NCBI GenBank assembly: GCA_004377135.1
Contig: SOHS01000125.1
Span: 1 to 7,498 of the forward strand
Direction of reading: 5' to 3'
DNA length: 7,498 nt
Origin: Dehalococcoidia bacterium
GTDB taxonomy: Bacteria > Chloroflexota > Dehalococcoidia > GIF9 > AB-539-J10
This document shows positions 1 to 5,504 of the stretch, piece by piece. Under the pieces are notes generated by a model. That model was not told the DNA's origin, made no database searches, and saw only the letters and a program-made list of their open reading frames with translations. Each line of letters begins with the position of its first letter. The stretch's first letter is position 1. The translations under genes and the position numbers were made by a program.

Positions 1-251
1 ACATCTTTGATTAAGGTAGGGATGCCGGTTAAAGGGGTTATTTCACGGGCAGTTTTAATGTATTTATCGAGTTTCTCTGCCTCTTTAAGAGCGATGTCCT
101 CAACAATAGTCACACAGGCTTGAACTTTCTCTTCTATCTCAGCGGTACGCTTCAGTACAGATTTTGTCAGTTCCGTGGAGGAAATTTTCCTTTGTTTAAG
201 AAGCTCGTGCGCTTCATGAATAGTTAGCTGGTGTAGTTCATTCACTGGCAT
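1..251 (-). CDS. gatA: Aspartyl/glutamyl-tRNA amidotransferase subunit A, N-terminal part (cut by window edge)
   Basis: GatA is the amidase subunit of GatCAB. It releases ammonia from glutamine for conversion of Glu-tRNA(Gln) (and/or Asp-tRNA(Asn)) to the amidated form in the cytoplasm. Only the first 83 codons are present. They match the GatA N-terminus: a helical start (LTIHEAHELL, residues 9-18), ISSTELT (23-29), and GIPTLIKD (76-83). Lys82 in that last motif corresponds to the Lys of the amidase Ser-cisSer-Lys triad; both serines lie beyond the window. The ATG follows the plsY stop by 2 nt, and an AAAGG site (260-264), inside the end of plsY, lies 8 nt upstream of it, so translation is probably coupled. 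The gene is not broken, only cut at position 1. The assignment is firm from the motif series and from gatC in the same unit. Whether the enzyme serves Gln, Asn or both cannot be told here. Confidence 0.93.
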   Translation of the reverse strand, partial: MPVNELHQLTIHEAHELLKQRKISSTELTKSVLKRTAEIEEKVQACVTIVEDIALKEAEKLDKYIKTAREITPLTGIPTLIKD

Positions 252-253
252 AC

Positions 254-937
254 TTAGAACCTTTCTTTGAGGCTGCGACGCTTGATAACTTTGCGCCAGT
301 CGCCGCCAGTTTTGCCATGCATCTCTTTAAGCCTGGGGATGTACTGTATGCCCAGGAATATCCCCACGCCTATGGAGTAGAATACTAAAGCCAGAGGCTG
401 GCCGTAGTGATCGACGTAAATAAACCCCGCCACAAACGGGAAAACAATAAGGAGCAGGCTATAACCAAAAGTGGGATTACGAGTAATGAGTAAAGCTATT
501 GCAAAGACAATAAACAGAAACGGAACTGCCCAGGGCATCAGGAAGATGAGAATCCCGATAGCGGTGGCTGCCCCTTTGCCGCCACGGAATTTAAGGAAGA
601 CGGGGAAGATATGGCCCATTATGGCAGCTGTGGCGATAAGCCCGGTACTAAAATCGAACGGTGAAATCAGAGGGATACCTACCAACCACCGCACCAGAAG
701 AATGGCCCCTACGCCTTTGCCCAGGTCAGCCAGGCTAACTAGCGCAGCGTCTAGCGGCCCGACCTGGTAGAAGACATTCATAGCCCCCATGTTTCTGCTT
801 CCGACCTCTCGGATATCTATCCCTTTTCTCAGACGACCGGCAAGATATGCTGAAGGGATGGAGCCAAGGAGGTAGCCAATTACGATGGCGATAACTATGG
901 CGATAATGTCGACGGAGGCAACTATGTCGCTTATCAT
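254..937 (-). CDS. plsY: Glycerol-3-phosphate acyltransferase PlsY (acyl-phosphate dependent)
   Basis: PlsY is an integral membrane enzyme that moves an acyl group from acyl-phosphate to glycerol-3-phosphate, giving lysophosphatidate, the first step of phospholipid synthesis in most bacteria. The 227-residue protein is slightly longer than the usual 190-220. Family motifs are all visible: GSIPSAYLAGRL (25-36) leading to GSRNMGAMN (46-54, usually GSGNIGATN), DLGKG (71-75), and GHIFPVFLKFRGGKGAAT (108-125). Hydrophobic segments at about 8-28, 63-90, 99-115, 126-151, 156-175 and 181-200 suit the multi-pass fold. The tail is basic (KRRSLKER). The ATG is 13 nt after the gatC stop, with only a weak AGG before it, so expression probably depends on coupling to gatC. 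The gene lies between gatC and gatA, an odd place for a lipid gene. The GAMN for GATN change is a small deviation in the first motif. Confidence 0.94.
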   Translation of the reverse strand: MISDIVASVDIIAIVIAIVIGYLLGSIPSAYLAGRLRKGIDIREVGSRNMGAMNVFYQVGPLDAALVSLADLGKGVGAILLVRWLVGIPLISPFDFSTGLIATAAIMGHIFPVFLKFRGGKGAATAIGILIFLMPWAVPFLFIVFAIALLITRNPTFGYSLLLIVFPFVAGFIYVDHYGQPLALVFYSIGVGIFLGIQYIPRLKEMHGKTGGDWRKVIKRRSLKERF

Positions 938-950
938 TTGCCTGATGGGC

Positions 951-1238
951 TCACTCTAGTATTGCCTGAACTTTGAAACAATTTTCCTCTTGTTTTGGTG
1001 CGTTTGATAAAATCTCAGCTTGAGGATATGACTCAGCCACATCGTCTTTCCTGAAGACATTTTGTAGCGGGACGGTATGAGTCGCTGGTGGCACGTTGGC
1101 TGTGTCTACTTGCTGGAGTATTTCGGAGTTCTCCAGAATGTTAGACAGTTGGAGGCTAAATTTCTCCACCTCCTCCTCGCTTAAGCCCAAGCGAGCAAGC
1201 CAAGCGATATGCCTCACCTGTTCGTAACTCAGTTTCAT
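951..1238 (-). CDS. gatC: Aspartyl/glutamyl-tRNA amidotransferase subunit C
   Basis: GatC is the small subunit of GatCAB that wraps around GatA and helps it fold and hold GatB. The 95-residue length is typical. Recognisable features are the N-terminal helix with HIAWLARLGLSEEEVEKFSL (residues 10-29), the central INxILE-like segment (SNILENSEILQQVDTANVPP, 32-51), the THTVPLQNVFRKDDV stretch (53-67), and the late LSNAPKQEENCFKV (77-90), equivalent to the common LxNAPxxxxxxFxVPxVL ending. It is the first gene of a minus-strand unit gatC-plsY-gatA. No Shine-Dalgarno site is seen in front of the ATG (upstream sense bases read GTTAAGCCGAG). A weak -10-like element lies only 9 nt upstream, so a leaderless mRNA is possible. 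Identification by motif and by gatA in the same unit is strong. Confidence 0.93.
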   Translation of the reverse strand: MKLSYEQVRHIAWLARLGLSEEEVEKFSLQLSNILENSEILQQVDTANVPPATHTVPLQNVFRKDDVAESYPQAEILSNAPKQEENCFKVQAILE

Positions 1239-1247
1239 CTCGGCTTA

Positions 1248-1277
1248 ACTATCACATTACAGCATCACATTTCATAA
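1248..1277 (-). promoter_or_regulatory. Possible weak promoter for gatC-plsY-gatA
   Basis: On the minus strand, TGTGATAGT fits an extended -10 (TGn followed by GATAGT, 4 of 6 matches to TATAAT, at 1253-1248). A poor -35 candidate TTATGA (1277-1272) lies 18 nt upstream. The -10 ends 9 nt before the gatC ATG, so transcription would begin within about 3 nt of the start codon. This is a weak match chosen by position; a promoter further away cannot be excluded. Confidence 0.28.
1251..1271. repeat. Direct repeat ATCACATT x2, 13-bp period, in the divergent gatC/EF-G region
   Basis: ATCACATT occurs at 1251-1258 and again at 1264-1271, separated by ACAGC. The first copy overlaps the gatC -10 candidate, and the second lies upstream of it. 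Both are upstream of the EF-G-like promoter. This could be a binding site for a regulator of the divergent genes, or chance; two 8-bp copies are little evidence. Confidence 0.4.
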
Positions 1278-1288
1278 TGCAACAGCAG

Positions 1289-1317
1289 TTGCTTATCTTC
1301 AGGGGCAATATTATAAT
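1289..1317 (+). promoter_or_regulatory. Promoter for the EF-G-like gene, leading to a leaderless start
   Basis: A perfect TATAAT (1312-1317) lies 17 nt after TTGCTT (1289-1294, 3 of 6 matches to TTGACA). Transcription would begin about 7 nt after the -10, at roughly 1323-1326, which is at or next to the GTG start codon at 1326. No Shine-Dalgarno site could fit between promoter and start codon. Confidence 0.6.
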
Positions 1318-1325
1318 GTAGAGTC

Positions 1326-3371
1326 GTGCAAATTCGAAATGTTGTCCTACTGTCTCATCAAGGGGCAGGTAAAACTTCGCTTACCGAGTCCATGCTCTTT
1401 AGCTCAGGTGCTATTCAGCGTTTAGGTAGCGTTGAAGATGGCACTACTACCTCAGATTATGACCCGCTTGAGGTGGAACGTCACATGGGCATTAACCTGT
1501 CCTTGCTTCCAATTGAGTGGCAGGGGGTGAAGCTGAATCTCATTGATACCCCGGGATATGCTGATTTTGCTGGTGAGGTAAGATCGGGATTGAGGGTAAC
1601 CGAGGGAGCGATAGTTGTAATATGCGCCGCTTCGGGTGTGGAGGTAGGCACAGAACTGATGTGGGGCGATGCCGGAAAAGCAAATCTGCCACGGTTAATA
1701 TTTATTAATAAAATGGATCGTGATAACGCCGATTTCTTCTCTACTCTGGAAGGAATTCAGGCTAAGTTGTCACCAAGATGTTTGCCTCTTCAATTACCCA
1801 TAGGTTCACAAAGTGATTTTCAAGGCATTGTAGATTTGGTGACTATGAAAGCTTATACTAGCGCTGCCTCGCAGGAAGCCGAAATACCTTCGACACTTCA
1901 GGAACAAGCAGAAGCCAGCCGTGATAAGTTAGTAGAGGCCGTCGTGGAAATTGATGACGAACTCATTAACAAGTATCTGGAGGGCGAGGCCATAAACAAC
2001 GAGGAAATTTTTACCGCCATAAAAAAGTCTACCCTTGCTGGCAAGCTGGTGCCTGTTTTTGTTGGCTCTGCTTTGCAGGGCATTGGCACCCAGCAATTTC
2101 TCAATGGTATTTGCTACTGCCTGCCTTCGCCAGAAGAAAAGGATACCTTTGTCGCTAAGAATGTTTCCACCGGTGAGCAAGAGGAAATCAAACCTGATTC
2201 AGATTCTCCCCTGGCCAGCCTTGTTTTTAAAACCAGCGCTGACCCCTATGTCGGCAAGCTCAGCTATTTTCGGGTTTACTCAGGCGTTATTTCCAGTAAT
2301 TCCCAAGTTTGGAATGCTAACAAGAATAGCGTGGAACGGATTGGCCAGCTCTTTACCATGCTGGGCAAAAATCAACAACTGGTGCCGCAGGTCGCTGCCG
2401 GAGATATTGGGGCCGTGGCGAAGTTAAGTTTAACCACCACCGGGGATGCCCTCTGTGCTCGCGAACATCCTGTGATATTCCCCGGTATCGAGTTTCCCAG
2501 AGCGAATTTCAGCATGGCAATCCAGCCTCGGACGAAAACCGATTTAGATAAGATGAGCACCGTTTTGCCCAGGATTTGTGAAGAGGACCCTTCCCTCCAA
2601 ACACGTCGAGAGGCTGATACTAACGAGTTTATTATTTCCGGAGTTGGTGATACCCATCTGGAGATAGTCAAGGGAAAGATACGTCGCAAATTTGGAGTGG
2701 AGGTGAAATTAGACCCGCCAAAGATTCCTTATAAAGAAACTATTACTATGTCGACCAAGGCAGAGTATAAACATAAGAAACAGAGCGGAGGACATGGTCA
2801 ATATGGACATGTCCGTCTGGAGTTGGAACCTTTGCCTCGTGGTGGGGGATTTGAATTTGCTAAGAAAATCTTTGGGGGGGCAATACCTCAGAACTATATT
2901 CCCTCTGTGGAAAAGGGAGTCAATGAAGCGAAGCAAGAAGGGGATTTAGCTGGTTATCCCGTAGTGGACATGAAGGTAACCCTTTACGATGGCAGCTTCC
3001 ATGCAGTAGATTCTTCGGACATTGCTTTTAAGATTGCGGGAGCACAGGCCCTGAAAAAGGGATTATCTCAGGGACAGCCGGTATTGATTGAGCCTATAAT
3101 GAATCTTACTATAAACGTGCCTGAGACGTATACCGGGGATATTGCTAGCGACCTTAGTACTAAGAGGGGACGCGTGCTGGGGATGAATCCCAGTGACGGC
3201 GTCAATGTCATTGAAGCCCAGGCACCTTATGCAGAGCTCCTCCGTTATGCCATAGATTTAAGGTCAATGACACAAGGGCGCGGCAGCTTTACGATGGAGT
3301 TCGACCATTATGAAGAGGTGCCGGCTCATCTCAATCAGAAAATCATCGCTGGCACGAAGAAGGCAGAGTAG
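1326..3371 (+). CDS. Elongation factor G-like translational GTPase (EF-G2-type paralogue)
   Basis: This is a 681-residue five-domain GTPase of the EF-G family, of the paralogue group that includes Thermus EF-G-2 and mycobacterial FusA2. Such proteins bind the ribosome; the exact role of the paralogue is unsettled. G domain: P-loop SHQGAGKT (10-17), G2 around RHMGIN (52-57), G3 DTPGYADF (74-81), G4 NKMD (128-131), G5 SAL (248-250). The rest follows as domain II (about 293-375), III (393-465), IV (468-585, with SGGHGQYGHV and GSFHAVDSSD, where His559 matches the EF-G domain IV tip His) and V (586-670, RGRVLGM and SMTQGRGSFTMEF). Canonical EF-G has DTPGHVDF, so the catalytic His is replaced by Tyr78, as in this paralogue group. 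The GTG start is forced: an in-frame TAA lies at 1314, and the next ATG (codon 23) would remove the P-loop. The gene stands alone, divergent from gatC and convergent with etfA. Confidence 0.9.
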   Translation: MQIRNVVLLSHQGAGKTSLTESMLFSSGAIQRLGSVEDGTTTSDYDPLEVERHMGINLSLLPIEWQGVKLNLIDTPGYADFAGEVRSGLRVTEGAIVVICAASGVEVGTELMWGDAGKANLPRLIFINKMDRDNADFFSTLEGIQAKLSPRCLPLQLPIGSQSDFQGIVDLVTMKAYTSAASQEAEIPSTLQEQAEASRDKLVEAVVEIDDELINKYLEGEAINNEEIFTAIKKSTLAGKLVPVFVGSALQGIGTQQFLNGICYCLPSPEEKDTFVAKNVSTGEQEEIKPDSDSPLASLVFKTSADPYVGKLSYFRVYSGVISSNSQVWNANKNSVERIGQLFTMLGKNQQLVPQVAAGDIGAVAKLSLTTTGDALCAREHPVIFPGIEFPRANFSMAIQPRTKTDLDKMSTVLPRICEEDPSLQTRREADTNEFIISGVGDTHLEIVKGKIRRKFGVEVKLDPPKIPYKETITMSTKAEYKHKKQSGGHGQYGHVRLELEPLPRGGGFEFAKKIFGGAIPQNYIPSVEKGVNEAKQEGDLAGYPVVDMKVTLYDGSFHAVDSSDIAFKIAGAQALKKGLSQGQPVLIEPIMNLTINVPETYTGDIASDLSTKRGRVLGMNPSDGVNVIEAQAPYAELLRYAIDLRSMTQGRGSFTMEFDHYEEVPAHLNQKIIAGTKKAE

Positions 3372-3426
3372 CTAACAGTTATCGACTGAAAGCTAGTGCG
3401 CTATCTTGATTCGCTAATAAGTCTGC

Positions 3427-3446
3427 TATCTTAGCCTATCTTAGCC
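3427..3446. repeat. 10-bp tandem duplication across the etfA stop codon
   Basis: TATCTTAGCC is present twice in a row (3427-3436 and 3437-3446). The second copy contains the etfA stop codon (TTA on the plus strand, 3441-3443). A related GCTATCTT occurs at about 3400. It lies in the 69-bp gap between convergent genes and appears to be a small slippage or duplication event with no effect on the EtfA protein. Confidence 0.7.
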
Positions 3447-4442
3447 AGCTAATAACTCCTTTAGCTTGTTAGTTAAGGCTGGCACTACTTCTTCATATTT
3501 GCCCACCACTCCCAATTCCGCCTCCCTGAATATATTCGCCTCAGGATCCTTATTGATGGCTATGATATGTTTGGAGCCTGTACATCCAGCTGTGTGTTGG
3601 CTGGCACCTGAAACAGCTATAGCAATGTAGATATCAGGGGCAACAATTTTTCCAGTAAGGCCGATATGTAGCGCCTCGGACACCCAACCATTATCAGCAG
3701 GAGGACGTGAGGCACCTACCGCACCATGCAGCAAATCAGCTAGCTCCTTCAATGTAGTCTGGAAGGGCTCAGAACCACCTATACCCCTGCCTCCACAGAC
3801 AATCACAGGGGCGTCCTCAAGCTTAATGCCAACCGCCTCTTCCTTAACAGTTTCTAATATCTTTGCCCTTACTTTCGACATATCTATGTCAATCTTAGTG
3901 GGTATGACCTCTCCTTTCCTTGAGTCATCACGCTCCAATGGTGACATCGCCTTGGTCCTAACAGTGGCCATCTGAGGCATAAACTCGCTGGTGAATATAG
4001 CTTGAGCATTGCCGCCATAAACAGGCCTCGTTTGCACCAGCAGTTTTGTCTCCGGGTCTATGCTTAAGTCGAGACAATCTGTTGTCAGGCTGGTACCTAG
4101 GCTGAAGGCAAGGCGAGGAGCCGAGTCTCTACCCATAGATGTTTGCCCTATAAGTATTATCCGAGGCGAAATCTCTTTGGCCAATTTTCCCGCGGCTTGC
4201 ATATAGGAATCAGCTTGGTATTCCTTGAGGGCGGGGTGTTCTACGGCATAAACCTTGTCTGCTCCGAAGGCAATTGCTTCTTTAGAAGCTCCGCCAACTG
4301 CATCGCTGGCCAGCAGGCAAGATAAGTCTTCCTTCAGGTCATCAGCAAGCTTCCTACCACATCCTAGCAACTCAGTGGTAATGGAGGCTAACTTCCCGTC
4401 TACTAGCTCACCACAAACTAATATACCTTTGTATTCAGCCAT
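3441..4442 (-). CDS. etfA: Electron transfer flavoprotein alpha subunit
   Basis: EtfA binds the redox-active FAD of the EtfAB heterodimer, which carries electrons between dehydrogenases and a quinone reductase or other acceptors. The 333-residue length is normal for ETF alpha, and no ferredoxin extension is present. The N-terminal Rossmann-like domain covers about 1-200. The C-terminal FAD domain shows GGRGIGG (217-223), VGASRPPADNGW (242-253, usual VGASRAAVDAGW), HIGLTGK (259-265), SGASQHTAG (278-286) and AINKDPEANIF (295-305). Arg246, Thr263 and His283 keep the usual flavin contacts. The common QxGQTG motif reads HIGLTG, and SGAIQH reads SGASQH, so two flavin-loop glutamines and one Ile are changed. 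AAGGAGG (4448-4454) lies 5 nt before the ATG. The gene is 16 nt downstream of etfB in one unit. No acyl-CoA dehydrogenase or ETF:quinone oxidoreductase gene is nearby, so the electron donor and acceptor are unknown, and I cannot say whether it bifurcates electrons. Confidence 0.93.
   Translation of the reverse strand: MAEYKGILVCGELVDGKLASITTELLGCGRKLADDLKEDLSCLLASDAVGGASKEAIAFGADKVYAVEHPALKEYQADSYMQAAGKLAKEISPRIILIGQTSMGRDSAPRLAFSLGTSLTTDCLDLSIDPETKLLVQTRPVYGGNAQAIFTSEFMPQMATVRTKAMSPLERDDSRKGEVIPTKIDIDMSKVRAKILETVKEEAVGIKLEDAPVIVCGGRGIGGSEPFQTTLKELADLLHGAVGASRPPADNGWVSEALHIGLTGKIVAPDIYIAIAVSGASQHTAGCTGSKHIIAINKDPEANIFREAELGVVGKYEEVVPALTNKLKELLAG
3444..3483. other. Imperfect stem-loop at the convergent 3' ends of the EF-G-like gene and etfA
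   Basis: GCCAGC (3444-3449) pairs with GCTGGC (3478-3483) and TAACT (3453-3457) with AGTTA (3471-3475), around a 13-nt loop, with a small internal bulge (TAA opposite AG). It lies within the last codons of etfA, just past the end of the EF-G-like gene. It lacks a run of T on either side, so it is not a standard intrinsic terminator. No better terminator is visible in 3372-3440. Confidence 0.3.
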
Positions 4443-4447
4443 TATTT

Positions 4448-4454
4448 CCTCCTT
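4448..4454 (-). promoter_or_regulatory. Shine-Dalgarno site of etfA
   Basis: The sense sequence AAGGAGG is followed by AAATA and the ATG at 4442, a 5-nt spacing. It lies wholly in the 16-nt gap after the etfB stop and fixes the etfA start. Confidence 0.85.
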
Positions 4455-4458
4455 AACT

Positions 4459-5259
4459 TTAAAGTAATTTGCCTTCTCTGAGTTTTACGGCTAGATTAGC
4501 GCCGGCCTCTGCGGGTGTCTCACCTTCGATTATTTCGCATTTGGCTTCCTTGACTGGCTGGAAGAGTTTATCTAACTTGCTATGCCTTCCGGCAGCGCCA
4601 ATTTGTGAAGGCTCGAGCCCAATATCGGCTGGTTTCCAAATGACAGGTTGTTTTTTAGCTGCTGCCATAATTCCTTTCAAGGTGGCATAACGAAGTGCTC
4701 CTAACCCACTGGTTACTATAATTAGGGCAGGCAGTGTCACTTCAACAACCTGGTAGCCGTCGGGAATAACTCGCTCAACCTTCACTTTCCCATTGACGAC
4801 CTCCACTTTACGAGCTAAGGTTACAGCCGGGATTCCTAAAATCTCGGCAATGCCTAGACCTACTTGACCAGCATCCCAATCAGAGGATTGTCTACCGCAG
4901 AAAATAATGTCATATTCCCCTATTTTCTTTATTGCCATAGCCAGAGCGTTGGCAGTTGACCAGCTATCGCCTCCCTCAAAAGCTTCGTCTTCCAAAAGAA
5001 TGAGTTCATCGCTCCCCACAGCTAACGCTTTCTTAATTACGTCGCGAACAAAGTTATTACCTAAGCTGAGTGCGGTAATTTTGCCTCCACCGGTGTCCTT
5101 TATTTTGAGGGCAGCCTCCAAGGCGAATTCCTCGTATTGACCGATTACAGGTTTTACGTCTGGCGGCAAGGTCATCTTATTGTTTACTACCTTAAATACA
5201 GACGGTGGTGCTTCAGGGTCAGGCACTTGCTTGCAGCAGACAATCATATTAACTGGCAT
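4459..5259 (-). CDS. etfB: Electron transfer flavoprotein beta subunit
   Basis: EtfB pairs with EtfA and holds AMP, or a second FAD in bifurcating forms. The 266-residue protein opens with the family signature MIVCCKQVPDPE (5-16) and EEFALEAALKIKD (43-55). The nucleotide-binding stretch is GRQSSDWDAGQVGLGIAEILGIP (122-144), matching the conserved GRQxxDxDxxQVGxxxAxxLGxP pattern. The beta-subunit signature follows as VERVIPDGYQVVEVTLPALI (161-180), then RYATLKGIMAA (190-200). Met1 is preferred to Met5, where many family members start: AAGGAGG (5267-5273) sits 7 nt before Met1 but 19 nt before Met5. etfB is the first gene of the unit and is driven by a clear promoter at 5291-5319. Its order etfB-etfA is the common one. 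Whether the bound nucleotide is AMP or FAD I cannot decide from the sequence. Confidence 0.94.
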   Translation of the reverse strand: MPVNMIVCCKQVPDPEAPPSVFKVVNNKMTLPPDVKPVIGQYEEFALEAALKIKDTGGGKITALSLGNNFVRDVIKKALAVGSDELILLEDEAFEGGDSWSTANALAMAIKKIGEYDIIFCGRQSSDWDAGQVGLGIAEILGIPAVTLARKVEVVNGKVKVERVIPDGYQVVEVTLPALIIVTSGLGALRYATLKGIMAAAKKQPVIWKPADIGLEPSQIGAAGRHSKLDKLFQPVKEAKCEIIEGETPAEAGANLAVKLREGKLL

Positions 5260-5266
5260 TTCCTAA

Positions 5267-5273
5267 CCTCCTT
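5267..5273 (-). promoter_or_regulatory. Shine-Dalgarno site that decides the etfB start
   Basis: The sense sequence AAGGAGG is a full anti-16S match, followed by TTAGGAA and ATG at 5259 (7-nt spacing). The next in-frame ATG (codon 5) would be 19 nt away, so the longer start is favoured although homologues often begin at that Met. Confidence 0.85.
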
Positions 5274-5290
5274 AAAAATTTTGCCGCTAT

Positions 5291-5319
5291 AGGATATAGA
5301 AAAAACCGTCTCCTGTCAA
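5291..5319 (-). promoter_or_regulatory. Sigma70-type promoter of etfBA
   Basis: On the minus strand, a perfect -35 TTGACA (5319-5314) is followed after exactly 17 nt by -10 TATCCT (5296-5291; 4 of 6 matches). Transcription would start near 5284, giving a leader of about 25 nt that carries the etfB Shine-Dalgarno site. This is the best promoter match in the window. Confidence 0.75.
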
Positions 5320-5321
5320 TA

Positions 5322-5341
5322 ATCCGAATCACGCGGATCCG
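5322..5341. repeat. Inverted repeat just upstream of the etfBA -35 box
   Basis: ATCCG (5322-5326) and CGGAT (5334-5338) form an inverted repeat with a 7-nt spacer. CGGATCCG (5334-5341) is itself a palindrome, so ATCCG appears again at 5337-5341. The first arm lies 3 bp from the -35 hexamer. It may be a regulator site for etfBA, but the arms are short. Confidence 0.35.
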
Positions 5342-5364
5342 ATATGAATGGCCTGAGGGGTTTA

Positions 5365-5387
5365 GTGGCAATAGCTACTTTAGCCAC
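5365..5387. repeat. Inverted repeat in the etfB / Mut7-C intergenic region
   Basis: GTGGC (5365-5369) and GCCAC (5383-5387) face each other over a 13-nt AT-rich spacer. It lies about 10 bp upstream of the extended -10 for the plus-strand gene. It has no T-run, so it is not a terminator. An operator is possible, but the match is only five bases per arm. Confidence 0.3.
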
Positions 5388-5395
5388 GGAATTAA

Positions 5396-5404
5396 TGTTA
5401 AAAT
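5396..5404 (+). promoter_or_regulatory. Extended -10 promoter candidate for the Mut7-C gene
   Basis: TGTTAAAAT carries the TGn extension plus TAAAAT (5 of 6 matches to TATAAT) at 5399-5404. No good -35 is present, which extended -10 promoters can tolerate. Transcription from about 5411 would give a 94-nt leader before the ATG at 5505. The leader contains a small possible hairpin, TCGGC (5449-5453) with GCCGA (5473-5477). I see no gene and no known riboswitch in it. Confidence 0.45.
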
Positions 5405-5504
5405 AGATAGGAATTGTTATTCGTGGGTACATTTTCTAGCATCTGCCATCGGCGAGACCTCTAAGCCCTCCAGCCGAATCGATTACCTTTGTTCTGGACA
5501 AGCT

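Noticed and set aside
471..770. 99-codon plus-strand frame opposite plsY
   Set aside because: It is antisense to plsY across its conserved motifs; the basic, Pro/Arg-rich composition is typical of a shadow frame.
2035..2427. 130-codon plus-strand frame inside the EF-G-like gene
   Set aside because: It is out of frame within an intact EF-G-like gene whose protein is conserved across the same stretch; there is no ribosome site or family match.
3444..3483. Bidirectional intrinsic terminator
   Set aside because: The stem-loop is imperfect with a 13-nt loop, and neither side has a T-run, so it is listed only as a stem-loop.
5247..5249. Alternative etfB start at Met5, where many homologues begin
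   Set aside because: The full AAGGAGG site is 7 nt from Met1 but 19 nt from Met5.
5259..5504. Possible N-terminal extension of the Mut7-C protein or a small gene in the etfB / Mut7-C gap
   Set aside because: The frame is open, but I find no ATG, GTG or TTG in it across the gap, and the family N-terminus matches the ATG at 5505.
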